DNA of 64,000 nt, taken from assembly GCF_000297025.1 (NCBI RefSeq), contig NZ_CAKD01000008.1:1-64000 (forward strand), read 5' to 3'. The notes below the pieces were generated by a model. The model was not told where the DNA came from and ran no database searches. It worked only from the letters and a program-made list of their open reading frames with translations. Below are positions 16,070 through 25,025 of this stretch, piece after piece. The number at the start of each line of letters is the position of its first letter. The stretch's first letter is position 1. The stretch comes from Lactobacillus pasteurii DSM 23907 = CRBIP 24.76 (GTDB lineage: Bacteria > Bacillota > Bacilli > Lactobacillales > Lactobacillaceae). A program made the position numbers and the translations under genes.

Positions 16070-17975
16070 CAATATCCAGCGCTTCTGGATCTCCTTTGTT
16101 TTATCAATTCCAATGCTCATCCAAATGCTGGCTATGCCCTTTCACTGGATGTTTGCTGGCTATAATTGGTGGGCACTGATCACGACCACCATTATTATGG
16201 CAATTTCTGCTATTCCTTATTGGAAGAGTGCCTGGGCTGCTTTCAAGATGCATAATGCCAACATGAACACCCTAGTCGCAATCGGTACAGCTGTTGCTTA
16301 CTTCTATAGTATCTTTGCCATGTTTACTGGCAGAGAAGTCTACTTTGAAAGTGCAGCTTTTGTCATTATTTTCGTGCTCTTAGGCGATGCCATGGAAGAA
16401 AAAATGCACAATAATGCTTCTAATGCTCTGAGCAAATTATTAAGCTTGCAAGCAAAAGACGCTGAAGTTAAGCGCGGAGATGACTTTGTTAAGCTTCCAC
16501 TTGAACAAGTGCAAGTTGGCGATTTAATTCGCGTTAAGCCTGGTGAAAAAGTCCCAGTCGATGGCCAAGTTGTGTCAGGCACAACTAATATCGATGAATC
16601 AATGGTAACTGGCGAAAGCCTGCCTGTAGCCAAAAAGAGTGGCGATAGCGTAGTTGGAGCCACCATCAATGGCAGTGGCATGATTGTCATTAAGGCAACT
16701 AAGGTGGGCAAAGACACCATGTTAGCGCAAATTGTCGAAATGGTGCGCGTTGCGCAAACTAGCCATGCCCCAATTCAAAATTTGACCGATCAAATCTCCC
16801 ATATCTTTGTACCAGCTGTGTTGATCATCGCTATTTTGACCTTTGTTATCTGGTATGTCTTTCTAGGCGCAACTGCAGTTCAGGCAATGTTATTTGCTGT
16901 CAGCGTAGTCGTAATTGCCTGCCCATGTGCTTTAGGCTTAGCAACCCCAACTGCTTTAATGGTTGGAACAAGTCGTAGTGCCAAGATGGGAATTTTGATC
17001 AAGAATGGCGAAGTATTACAAGAAGTCAGCAAGCTTGACGCAGTTATTTTCGATAAAACTGGGACCATTACTATCGGCAAGCCCGTTGTAACAGATGTAG
17101 TCGGCGATCAAACCAAGATCCTTTCTCTAGCTGCTAGCTTAGAGGCAAATTCTGAGCATCCCTTAGCTAGTGCAATTTTGCAAAAGGCTAAAGAAGAAAA
17201 TCTGCCTCTTCAAGCAGTTGAAGACTTCAAGGCAATTGAAGGGCAAGGAATCACAGCAAGCATTGGGGGACAAGCAGTTAGCGTTGGTAGCTCGAAATTA
17301 TTCGCTAAAGAAGCAATTTCGACAGAATTAGCCGATAAAGCCAGCAAATTGCAGGCTCAAGCAAAGACAATAATTTTCGTAGGCCTTGGGGGACAAGCAC
17401 TCGGAGTAATTGCCATTCAAGACAAACCTAAAGAAAATGCCCAAAAAGCTATTGCTGCTCTTAAAAAGCGTGGCCCCAAAACCATCATGCTAACTGGCGA
17501 TAACCCACAAGTTGCGCAAGCCATTGCCAATGAGGTGGGAATTGACGAAGTTGTTGCTGGCCTTTTGCCAAATGAAAAGGCTGAACACATCCAGCATCTA
17601 GTTCATTCTGGTCAAAAAGTTGCCTTTGTCGGCGACGGCATCAACGATGCTCCTGCTCTATCTAGCGCTGATGTAGGAATTGCCATGGGCGCAGGAAGTG
17701 ACATTGCAATTGAATCTGGCGGAATTGTCTTAATGCAAAATGATCTAATGGGCGTAGTCAGGGCAATCGATATGTCCAAAAAGACCTTCAACCGAATCAA
17801 GCTCAATCTCTTTTGGGCTTTGATCTACAACACGATTGGCATTCCAATTGCGGCCGGTCTATTTATCAAGTTTGGCTTGCAGCTAAGTCCAGAATTTGCC
17901 GGCTTGGCCATGGCCTTTAGTTCAGTCTCAGTAGTAACTAGTTCTTTGCTGCTGAATAAAGCAAAAATTTCATAA
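16059..17975 (+). CDS. copA: Copper-exporting P1B-type ATPase without N-terminal metal-binding domain
   Basis: This 638-aa protein carries the transmembrane metal motif CPC (Cys288 and Cys290), the actuator motif MVTGESLP, phosphorylation motif DKTGTIT (Asp332), SEHPLASAI (nucleotide-domain HP motif) and [10 protein letters not shown]. The CPC motif and its copY and cupredoxin neighbours point to Cu(I) export. It begins directly with [10 protein letters not shown] and the first helices, with no CxxC-bearing HMA domain and no His-rich tail. CopA proteins with one HMA domain are usually more than 700 aa. The adjacent cupredoxin domains may supply the metal. A Shine-Dalgarno (GGAAAGG) lies inside the previous gene. 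Confidence 0.9.
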   Translation: MKLSNIQRFWISFVLSIPMLIQMLAMPFHWMFAGYNWWALITTTIIMAISAIPYWKSAWAAFKMHNANMNTLVAIGTAVAYFYSIFAMFTGREVYFESAAFVIIFVLLGDAMEEKMHNNASNALSKLLSLQAKDAEVKRGDDFVKLPLEQVQVGDLIRVKPGEKVPVDGQVVSGTTNIDESMVTGESLPVAKKSGDSVVGATINGSGMIVIKATKVGKDTMLAQIVEMVRVAQTSHAPIQNLTDQISHIFVPAVLIIAILTFVIWYVFLGATAVQAMLFAVSVVVIACPCALGLATPTALMVGTSRSAKMGILIKNGEVLQEVSKLDAVIFDKTGTITIGKPVVTDVVGDQTKILSLAASLEANSEHPLASAILQKAKEENLPLQAVEDFKAIEGQGITASIGGQAVSVGSSKLFAKEAISTELADKASKLQAQAKTIIFVGLGGQALGVIAIQDKPKENAQKAIAALKKRGPKTIMLTGDNPQVAQAIANEVGIDEVVAGLLPNEKAEHIQHLVHSGQKVAFVGDGINDAPALSSADVGIAMGAGSDIAIESGGIVLMQNDLMGVVRAIDMSKKTFNRIKLNLFWALIYNTIGIPIAAGLFIKFGLQLSPEFAGLAMAFSSVSVVTSSLLLNKAKIS

Positions 17976-17979
17976 AGCA

Positions 17980-18010
17980 AAAAAGCTGAGCAAATGCTCA
18001 GCTTTTTGTT
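17980..18010 (+). terminator. Terminator of the copper operon
   Basis: A stem of the form AAAAGCTGAGCA...TGCTCAGCTTTTT follows copA directly. It can serve both strands, so it also ends mleS. Confidence 0.88.
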
Positions 18011-18032
18011 ATGGATTGGTATTATCTAAATT

Positions 18033-19658
18033 CTAATATCTTGCTTCCCACTTCATTGCTTCAGTTGCCTTTTTAGCATCCAAAACATCCCTACTAGCAA
18101 TGCCAAGATCAATCGCAGTTTGGACTACAGCAACTGCCTCTTTAGCAGTAAAGCTTTGCAATTTGGCTACGGGTGGCAAAACTGCTGCTCCTGGTTTTTT
18201 AGGATCGACAATTCCACCTAGTGAATGTGCTGCAGCTGATAGCAATTCATCAGGAACAAGCTTAGCTTGACTAGCTAGCACTCCTAAACCAAGGCCTGGA
18301 TAAATCAGCGCATTGTTAGCTTGGCCAATGTGATAAGTTACTCCCTTATATTCAACTGGATCTGATGGAATACCTGTAGCAACCAAAGCTCTGCCATCAG
18401 TCCACTTAATCAAGTCTTCTGCATGAGCTTCGATCAACTTAGTTGGGTTAGAAATTGGGAAAATAATTGGCCGAGCAGTATGAGCTGCCATTTCTTTTAC
18501 AACTGCTTCAGTAAAGGCACCAGGTTTAGTTGATGTACCAATCATAACTGTTGGATGAACTGCCTTAACCACTGCTTCCAAATTGGTCAGTTCTTCTGAA
18601 TTCTTAAATTCTGATCTTTCTCTGACAAAAGGCTTTTGTTCTGGAGTTAAATCTGGCGTATCGCTAAATAATAAGCCTTGCTTATCAACCAAATAGAAGT
18701 GTTTCTTAGCCTCTTGTGGATCCATCCCTTCAACAAGCATCTCTCGATAAAGCATGTTAGCAATACCCATTCCGGCAGTACCGGCACCAAAGATTAAGAA
18801 GATTTGGTCCGTAAACTTTTCACCCGAAATATTCAAAGCACCTAATACGCCTGATAGGCAAACAATACCTGTGCCTTGAACGTCATCATTAAAAATAGGC
18901 AAATCTTGGCGATACTCTTTCAAAATTTTAGTTGCATTGTCACGCCCAAAGTCCTCAAAGTGCAAGTAGACGCCAGGGAAAGCTTCGCGCGCAGCTTTAA
19001 CAAATTTATCAACAAAGTCGTAATATTTCTTACCAGCTACACGCTCATGCTTATTGCCAAGATAGAATGGATCATCGATTAACTCTTGGTTATTAGTACC
19101 AACATCTAGTGATACTGGCAAAACTTCTCTTGGATCGATCCCAGCAGCTGCTGTATAAACCATCAACTTACCTACAGCGATGTTGACGCCATTAGCGCCC
19201 CAGTCGCCAATTCCCAGAATACCTTCTCCATCAGTTACGACAATTAATTTAATTTGGCGACCGCTGGCAGCATTTAGCAAGCTTTCCTTAATATTGTCAG
19301 GATCATCAATTGACAAAAAGGCTGCACCTTGTGGCTTCATAAAAATTTCGCTGTACTTTTCAACTGCTGGCGCAATTACTGGATCATAGACTACTGGCAA
19401 TAGTTCTACCAAGTGTTGCTGCAAAACGTAGTAAAAGAGCGTGCGATTAGTGTTGAAGATTTCCATCAAAAATTTGCGTTTTTGCATTCCATCTGGACGA
19501 AGTTCGTATTGCTCGTATACCCTCTGAGCTTGTTCATCAATGGTTTGTACCTTAGCTGGCAAAGTACCAACTAAACCTAACTTTGCTCTTTCTGCCTTCG
19601 TAAAAGCTGTACCCTTGTTAAGAAATGGATCATTTAAAATTCTATCTGCATCGATCAT
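18033..19658 (-). CDS. mleS: Malolactic enzyme
   Basis: This 541-aa protein is of the usual length for the NAD- and Mn-dependent malolactic enzyme. It converts L-malate to L-lactate and CO2 without releasing pyruvate, raising pH and proton motive force. The N-terminal malic domain contains [20 protein letters not shown] and the [17 protein letters not shown] segment. The NAD domain contains [14 protein letters not shown]. It is divergent from a LysR regulator and next to an AEC-type permease, the standard mleR-mleS-mleP set. A malate dehydrogenase (decarboxylating) is the only serious alternative. The length and neighbours favour malolactic enzyme. Confidence 0.93.
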   Translation of the reverse strand: MIDADRILNDPFLNKGTAFTKAERAKLGLVGTLPAKVQTIDEQAQRVYEQYELRPDGMQKRKFLMEIFNTNRTLFYYVLQQHLVELLPVVYDPVIAPAVEKYSEIFMKPQGAAFLSIDDPDNIKESLLNAASGRQIKLIVVTDGEGILGIGDWGANGVNIAVGKLMVYTAAAGIDPREVLPVSLDVGTNNQELIDDPFYLGNKHERVAGKKYYDFVDKFVKAAREAFPGVYLHFEDFGRDNATKILKEYRQDLPIFNDDVQGTGIVCLSGVLGALNISGEKFTDQIFLIFGAGTAGMGIANMLYREMLVEGMDPQEAKKHFYLVDKQGLLFSDTPDLTPEQKPFVRERSEFKNSEELTNLEAVVKAVHPTVMIGTSTKPGAFTEAVVKEMAAHTARPIIFPISNPTKLIEAHAEDLIKWTDGRALVATGIPSDPVEYKGVTYHIGQANNALIYPGLGLGVLASQAKLVPDELLSAAAHSLGGIVDPKKPGAAVLPPVAKLQSFTAKEAVAVVQTAIDLGIASRDVLDAKKATEAMKWEARY

Positions 19659-19779
19659 TTAAAGCCTCCGATTTGAATTCTTGTACTCATTTGAATCATA
19701 ATGGAGTATATAACCCCCATAAATTTATAGTCAAACTAGCAGAATCACTAAAGAAATGTTTATATGAGGAGGAATAGCT

Positions 19780-20664
19780 TTGAATATTCAGGATTTTCGT
19801 TATTATCACGATTTAGTGAAAGAAAAAAGTTATACAAAAACTGCAAAAAAATTTGGTGTTAGCCAGCCAACAATTACAGCAGCCATTAATAGATTAGAAG
19901 AACAGTTTGGTGGGCAGTTCTTAATTAGAGATCAATCACATAAAAGTATTATTATTACCCACTTGGGGATGCAATTTGACGAACATATTCAAACTATTCT
20001 CAAAGAAATTGAGATTGCTAAGCTTGAGATTCAGCGAAATTCCGCCAGCAAAATTTCTTTTGGCTTGCCACCAATTATTGGCCAAAACTATTTTCCAAAA
20101 CTTGTACCAGAATTGTTGCATACTGGTATCCTCAAGAATTTAGAGGTCATCGAAGCCGGCTCTAACGACTTGATTGATTTGCTGATCCACGGCGAAATCA
20201 ATTTTTCTCTACTAGGCTTAACTGATCCCAACCTAGCTTTTGGAATCGATGCCAAAATTATTGCCCATTACCCGCTTAGAATCATAGTTGCCAAGAATCA
20301 TCCTTGGGCAAGCAGAGAGGGGCTATATTTTCGAGAATTAGCTGATCAAGATTTTATTGGCTTAAGCAGCAACTACATCCATAATCAATTATTGACGCAA
20401 ATGCTCAAGCAAAATCAGATTAATATCAATACTATCTACCGCAGCCCAGACGTTGCAGTCGTAAAATCTCTAGTCGCCAAGAATCTGGGAATATCCTATT
20501 TGACTTCCCTAGCAATTGATGAAAATGATCAAGTTGTCGCCCTACCCCTGCTTGATAGCAATCAACCCGATTTCATTCTCGCAGCTGTTAGTAGACAGAA
20601 TCATCTAATGACTAGCAAAGAAGAGCAGCTATGGAACATTTTGTCTAAACAAGCCGTTAATTAA
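19780..20664 (+). CDS. mleR: LysR-family regulator of malolactic genes
   Basis: This 294-aa protein starts with a winged helix-turn-helix (FRYYHDLVKEKSYTKTAKKFGVSQPTITAAINRLEEQFG). A substrate-binding-like effector domain occupies residues about 90-290. It is transcribed away from mleS across a 121-bp gap, the normal arrangement for an activator that binds between the genes and responds to malate. It starts at TTG 19780 with AGGAGGA upstream. Confidence 0.88.
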   Translation: MNIQDFRYYHDLVKEKSYTKTAKKFGVSQPTITAAINRLEEQFGGQFLIRDQSHKSIIITHLGMQFDEHIQTILKEIEIAKLEIQRNSASKISFGLPPIIGQNYFPKLVPELLHTGILKNLEVIEAGSNDLIDLLIHGEINFSLLGLTDPNLAFGIDAKIIAHYPLRIIVAKNHPWASREGLYFRELADQDFIGLSSNYIHNQLLTQMLKQNQININTIYRSPDVAVVKSLVAKNLGISYLTSLAIDENDQVVALPLLDSNQPDFILAAVSRQNHLMTSKEEQLWNILSKQAVN

Positions 20665-20666
20665 AG

Positions 20667-20703
20667 AAAAAATCGCATCACTCCGGAGCGATGCGATTTT
20701 TAT
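20667..20703. terminator. Bidirectional terminator between mleR and the permease
   Basis: AAAAAATCGCATC and GATGCGATTTTTA flank a GC-rich loop. A and T runs lie on both sides, so it serves both converging genes. Confidence 0.88.
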
Positions 20704-20713
20704 TTTCGATAAA

Positions 20714-21676
20714 TTATCCTGCAATAATCATCAAGACAGGAATTACGACTATGAATACCAGCGTGCTCAAAACTACTAAATTGGTGGCATAATCAACATC
20801 GCCATGTGATTCATTGACCAATACTGGCAAAACTGCTAAAGCCGGCGTTCCTGATTGAACAATGAAAGTCCTACCCATCAGATCTGGCACAGACCAAGAA
20901 GTAGCTGGAGCGATGACTTTTATTAAAAGGATCATGATTGCTGGAGCGATGATAAATCTACCAATCAAAGCTAAAAGGCTATCGCGATCGATACGAATGT
21001 GCGAAAGACCCGAATCTGCTAACACAATTCCAATATAAATTAGCGCCAGTGGTGTCACTAGATTGCCGACATAAGTCAAAAATTGGCTGGCAAAAGTTGG
21101 CAACTGCCAACCTGTCAATAGCCAAGCAATCGCAAAGATAAATCCAACTAGGGGAGCTGGGAGCAGTTTTTTCCATTCAAGCTTGCGTCCTTTTGCTGGA
21201 TTTTCTTGCATAGGATCGTCGTTTTTGATTAAAAATACCCCCAAGGCCCAAGTCGAGACGGTGTTAACGATGTAATAAACCAAAAAATATGGCATTGCTC
21301 GATTGCCAAATAGTGCAATATTTAAAGGCATCCCAATAAAAATGGTATTGGCATTGGCAATTACATTCATGAAAGTCCCTCGCCGGCCAACAGGGACCCT
21401 TACAGCTTTGACTAACAAATATGCTATAAAATACGAAATACCCACACCAAGCGCTGGCGAAAGCAAATTTTCAAAGAGTCTTGGCAAACTGCCTCGAGTC
21501 AAATTATTTTGTACTGAAATAAAAATTGAAGCTGGCAAAGCAATTTGGGTAGTTAATTTAGAAATATTACCCGAAAAACTGTCCGCAAACCAACCCTTGA
21601 TTCTTAAGCTGTAACCCAATAACATAATCAAAACGATTACAGTTATACTTGAAATGGATGAAATGAATGCACCCAC
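20714..21676 (-). CDS. mleP: AEC-family malate permease
   Basis: This 320-aa protein has about ten membrane helices, as in the auxin efflux carrier family, which includes the malate/lactate antiporter MleP. Recognisable stretches are the N-terminal LLGYSLRIKGWF, the central FGNRAMPYFLVYYIVN and the C-terminal QSGTPALAVLPVLV. With mleS it would bring in malate and export lactate, giving net proton motive force. It faces mleR across a shared terminator. Confidence 0.87.
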   Translation of the reverse strand: MGAFISSISSITVIVLIMLLGYSLRIKGWFADSFSGNISKLTTQIALPASIFISVQNNLTRGSLPRLFENLLSPALGVGISYFIAYLLVKAVRVPVGRRGTFMNVIANANTIFIGMPLNIALFGNRAMPYFLVYYIVNTVSTWALGVFLIKNDDPMQENPAKGRKLEWKKLLPAPLVGFIFAIAWLLTGWQLPTFASQFLTYVGNLVTPLALIYIGIVLADSGLSHIRIDRDSLLALIGRFIIAPAIMILLIKVIAPATSWSVPDLMGRTFIVQSGTPALAVLPVLVNESHGDVDYATNLVVLSTLVFIVVIPVLMIIAG

Positions 21677-21817
21677 TTATCTCACTTCCTCATATAAATA
21701 AATCTTTAGCTGAGCTAAGCATAAATTATATGTTAGCTATCAACGCACAGTATTTATAGCATTCTTTTTCAGAAATGCAACTAATTGATTTATCTATTAG
21801 GTCATAAATAACAAACT

Positions 21818-21863
21818 AAAAAGTCACCAAACTGCTTGTCTGACAACAAGTTTGGTGACTTTT
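21818..21863. terminator. Terminator after the ClC gene
   Basis: A long stem (AAAGTCACCAAACT...AGTTTGGTGACTTT with inner CTTGT/ACAAG) carries A and T tracts on both sides. Confidence 0.87.
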
Positions 21864-21881
21864 AATATTATTTTTGATAAT

Positions 21882-23435
21882 CTATCCGTCTAATTCGACT
21901 TCCTGCAATTTTTTCAGCTTGTCGTAAACATAGCCTCGCTGGTTGGAGTCAACTGCTAATACCAGCATATCTCCGGCTGCAATGACCGTCCGACCATTAG
22001 GGATGATTTCTTCGCTTCCTCGGCGAATCATCTTGATCAAGGTATCCTTAGGCCATTCAATCTCGGCTACCTTCTTATCAACCAATTGGCTGCTCTCATA
22101 TACCGGTACTGTCAATTGATCTTCCTTGCCGCAAGTCTTATTTTCGACTGACTTAGGCTGCATCCCTTCTGCCAAAACATCATAGATTGGCCGTCCCCCT
22201 AGGAGTTCATCGACTAACAAGGCAATAAAGGCAACAACTGCTAGCGGCATCAGGTGTAGCAAGGATCCCACCATTTCCGTAATCAAAATAATTGCCGTAA
22301 ATGGTGCTCTGATGATAGCCGCAAACAAACCCGCCATCGAAAAGATCACTAGATTGATAATCAAGTGTCTAGGCAATAAACCAAGTTGAGCCATCAAGCT
22401 GCCATAAGTTGCCCCAATCAAGGCTCCCATGGTTAAGATTGGCAAGAAGATACCACTTGGCAAGCCAGAATCATAGGAAATAATTGAGAAGACAATTCTT
22501 AGCAAGTAGAAAAAGGCCAGCATGCCAACTGTCGCCCATCCCTGGGCGGTAATGGTTTTAGCTAGCGACAAAATCAATGGATTGCCCGGACCAGTTACGA
22601 TTGGCCAAAAATATGCAATCGGGATCAAGAAGGCCATTGGAATCAACCCGTGTAGCCATCTTGGCAAAATCTTGATCTTTAAATAGAGCTTCTTGACGCT
22701 GAATAGGCCAAGCTTATATAAGTGCCCTAACAATCCCAAAATTATCCCTAGCAAGACCAAATGCCAGTAGATCGTAATTGGAAAAGTATGTTCATAGGGA
22801 ATCGCTAAAACGGCCTTTTGGCCAAAGATATTCGAAACAACGAAGTTAGCTGCAATTGCGCCTGCTAGTGCATTAAGCCAAACCCTTGGCGAGAAGTTAT
22901 GAAAGACTTCTTCAAGTACAAATAACGGTCCACTAAGCGGAGCTCCAAAAGCAGCTGCCAGACCACTGGCTGCTCCTGTTGCCAGCAGCACGCGAGAGTT
23001 AGTTTTACTTTGCTTAAACTTTTCGCCAACGCCCTGTCCAATCGTTGAACCTAGCTGAAGCGATGGCCCTTCTGGTCCCAAAAATAGACCAGTACCAATG
23101 ACTAGAATACCACCAATTAGCTTACGCCATAAAATTGGCAGCCAGCTCAGTGATAATTTGCCTTGCAGTTGCAATTTTACTTCTGGAATACCTGATCCAC
23201 CCACATGCGGTTGCTGCTTGACAAAATAGCCAGCAATCACCGCTACAGCAATCAAGCCAGTCACAATGACCAATAGCCAAACTGGATTTTGATGTGCCAT
23301 ATGATACAAATCTAACCAAATCTTTGATGTTGTCTCAATTCCAATGCGAAAGATCCCAACAACAATTCCCGTAAATATACCCACTAAAAGAGCCTGTCCT
23401 AACAATTTTAGGCTGGTTCCGCCCTCAGTTTTCAC
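21882..23435 (-). CDS. ClC-type H+/Cl- exchange transporter with RCK_C domain
   Basis: I choose the GTG at 23435 (AGAGGTGG upstream), giving 517 aa. The longer frame to 23495 would begin inside the gnd terminator. ClC signatures are GSGIPEVK, GPEGPSLQLG with the gating Glu, LEEVFHNF with the inner proton Glu (both point to an exchanger and not a channel), and GLPSGIFLP. Residues about 435-517 form a TrkA-C/RCK_C regulatory domain. Its role is chloride/proton exchange, helpful under acid stress. It is 3' to gnd with a terminator between, so it has its own promoter. Confidence 0.9.
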   Translation of the reverse strand: MKTEGGTSLKLLGQALLVGIFTGIVVGIFRIGIETTSKIWLDLYHMAHQNPVWLLVIVTGLIAVAVIAGYFVKQQPHVGGSGIPEVKLQLQGKLSLSWLPILWRKLIGGILVIGTGLFLGPEGPSLQLGSTIGQGVGEKFKQSKTNSRVLLATGAASGLAAAFGAPLSGPLFVLEEVFHNFSPRVWLNALAGAIAANFVVSNIFGQKAVLAIPYEHTFPITIYWHLVLLGIILGLLGHLYKLGLFSVKKLYLKIKILPRWLHGLIPMAFLIPIAYFWPIVTGPGNPLILSLAKTITAQGWATVGMLAFFYLLRIVFSIISYDSGLPSGIFLPILTMGALIGATYGSLMAQLGLLPRHLIINLVIFSMAGLFAAIIRAPFTAIILITEMVGSLLHLMPLAVVAFIALLVDELLGGRPIYDVLAEGMQPKSVENKTCGKEDQLTVPVYESSQLVDKKVAEIEWPKDTLIKMIRRGSEEIIPNGRTVIAAGDMLVLAVDSNQRGYVYDKLKKLQEVELDG

Positions 23436-23475
23436 CTTTAACCACCTCTGAAATTTAGTAAATTTATCATACACC

Positions 23476-23510
23476 AAAAAAAGAACTCTGATCAAATCGA
23501 GTTCTTTTTT
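23476..23510 (-). terminator. Terminator of gnd
   Basis: AAAAAAGAACTC and GAGTTCTTTTTTT on the minus strand form a stem 22 bp past the gnd stop. Confidence 0.85.
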
Positions 23511-23511
23511 G

Positions 23512-23527
23512 TGTTACACGTGTAACA
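23512..23527. promoter_or_regulatory. parS-like site 2 (perfect palindrome)
   Basis: TGTTACACGTGTAACA is a perfect 16-bp palindrome with the central CACGTG of parS. It differs from TGTTNCACGTGAAACA at one position. It lies about 11 kb left of oriC, between gnd and its terminator. Confidence 0.65.
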
Positions 23528-23531
23528 ACGA

Positions 23532-24917
23532 TTATTTTTCTTCGTACCATTCCATGTGGTAAGTGCCTGGACGGTCGTTACGCTTGTAAGTGTGCGCACC
23601 AAAGTAGTCGCGTTGACCTTGGATCAAGTTAGCAGGCAAATTGTCATTGAAGATGGATTCTAAGTAGTTAAGAGATGCACTAAGAGTTGGCGTTGGAAGA
23701 CCAGCTGAAGCAGCTACAGCAATCACTTGACGCAAAGCTGGCAAATTATTTTCCATCAAGCTCTTGAAGTATGGATCTTGGAACAAAACGCTAATAGTAG
23801 CATCTTTTTCGTAGGCATTTTCGATATCCTTAAGCATAGCTGAACGGATGATGCATCCTGCTTCCCAGTTTTGAGCAATAGATGGGTAGCGCAAGTTCCA
23901 GTCGTAAGCCTTAGCAGCCATGGTCAATTGTTGGAAGCCTTGAGCGTAAGCAACTGCTTGAGCCAATTGCAATGACTTCTCTAAAGCAGCGATCAATTCT
24001 GGAGTATCTTCTTTAACTGTTACTTCTGGGTGTTCTTGTCTAGTAGTTGCCTTTGACATGAATCTAGCAATAACTGCTTCTGCAACTACACTGATTGGAG
24101 CACCAAGGCTAACACCGTCTTCTAACATCCAGTTACCAGTCCCCTTGTAAGATGCTTCGTTAAAGATGTGATCTATAATGTGGTCTGAAGTTAGGTCATC
24201 CTTTTGCTTCAAGACAGCAGTAGTAATTTCAGTCAAGTACGAAGGTACCAAGCCCTTGTTCCAGCTATCAAAAATTTCTGACATTTCATCGTTGGACTTG
24301 CCAGCAACTTGACTCAAAATATCGTAAACTTCAGAGAATTCTTGCATGATTGCATATTCAATTCCGTTGTGAACCATCTTTACGTAGTGACCACTTGAAC
24401 TTGGTCCAATGTAGCTAACGCATGGACGGCCTTCTGGGGTCTTAGCAGCGATTGCTTCTAAGATTGGGGCAACTTCATTGTAAGCTTCTTCGTCTCCACC
24501 AGGCATCAAAGCAGGGCCATTCAAGGCACCTTCTTCACCACCAGAAACACCCATGCCGATAAAGTGGATGCCTGATTGAGCTAATTCTTCGCAGCGTCTA
24601 GTTGTATCGTGGAAGTTTGAGTTTCCTCCATCAATCAAAATGTCCCCCTTATCAAGCAAAGGCAACAACTTCTTGATTGTTTCATCAACTGGGCGACCAG
24701 CCATAATTTGAATCAAAATCTTGCGTGGCTTTTCAAGTGATGCGACGAAGTCTTCCCAAGTGTAGCAAGCAGTCAACTTGTCATCTTCGTATTTTGCAAA
24801 GGCATCTACTTCAGGCTTATCAATACTGAAACCCGAAACAGAGAAGCCATGATTATGAACGTTTAAAGCTAAGTTCTTGCCCATTACGGCCAAGCCAATA
24901 ACACCAAATTGTGACAT
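23532..24917 (-). CDS. gnd: 6-phosphogluconate dehydrogenase, decarboxylating
   Basis: This protein has 461 aa from the ATG at 24917, preceded by GGAGGA. It shows the NADP-binding GLAVMGKNLALN, the family signature near ILIDGGNSNFHDT, FIGMGVSGGEEGAL, HNGIEYAIMQ with the catalytic region, and a C-terminal RDYFGAHTYKR tail. It makes ribulose-5-phosphate and NADPH in the oxidative pentose phosphate path. No glucose-6-phosphate dehydrogenase gene lies alongside. It is a monocistronic unit closed by the terminator at 23476. Confidence 0.95.
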   Translation of the reverse strand: MSQFGVIGLAVMGKNLALNVHNHGFSVSGFSIDKPEVDAFAKYEDDKLTACYTWEDFVASLEKPRKILIQIMAGRPVDETIKKLLPLLDKGDILIDGGNSNFHDTTRRCEELAQSGIHFIGMGVSGGEEGALNGPALMPGGDEEAYNEVAPILEAIAAKTPEGRPCVSYIGPSSSGHYVKMVHNGIEYAIMQEFSEVYDILSQVAGKSNDEMSEIFDSWNKGLVPSYLTEITTAVLKQKDDLTSDHIIDHIFNEASYKGTGNWMLEDGVSLGAPISVVAEAVIARFMSKATTRQEHPEVTVKEDTPELIAALEKSLQLAQAVAYAQGFQQLTMAAKAYDWNLRYPSIAQNWEAGCIIRSAMLKDIENAYEKDATISVLFQDPYFKSLMENNLPALRQVIAVAASAGLPTPTLSASLNYLESIFNDNLPANLIQGQRDYFGAHTYKRNDRPGTYHMEWYEEK

Positions 24918-24970
24918 AAAAAATCCTCCATCAAAAAACTCTCTTCTAATTATACGCAAACAAAGCAAAC

Positions 24971-25000
24971 AAAAAAAGCGAAATCATTTGATTTCGCCTT
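24971..25000 (-). terminator. Terminator of the pyruvate oxidase gene
   Basis: GCGAAATCA (24978-24986) pairs with TGATTTCGC (24989-24997). The minus-strand T tract is at 24971-24977. Confidence 0.82.
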
Positions 25001-25025
25001 TCTTGAATTCTACCGACATTAATTA

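Noticed and set aside
23436..23495. Upstream start for the ClC exchanger
   Set aside because: This extension lies in the gnd terminator stem; the GTG at 23435 has a proper Shine-Dalgarno.
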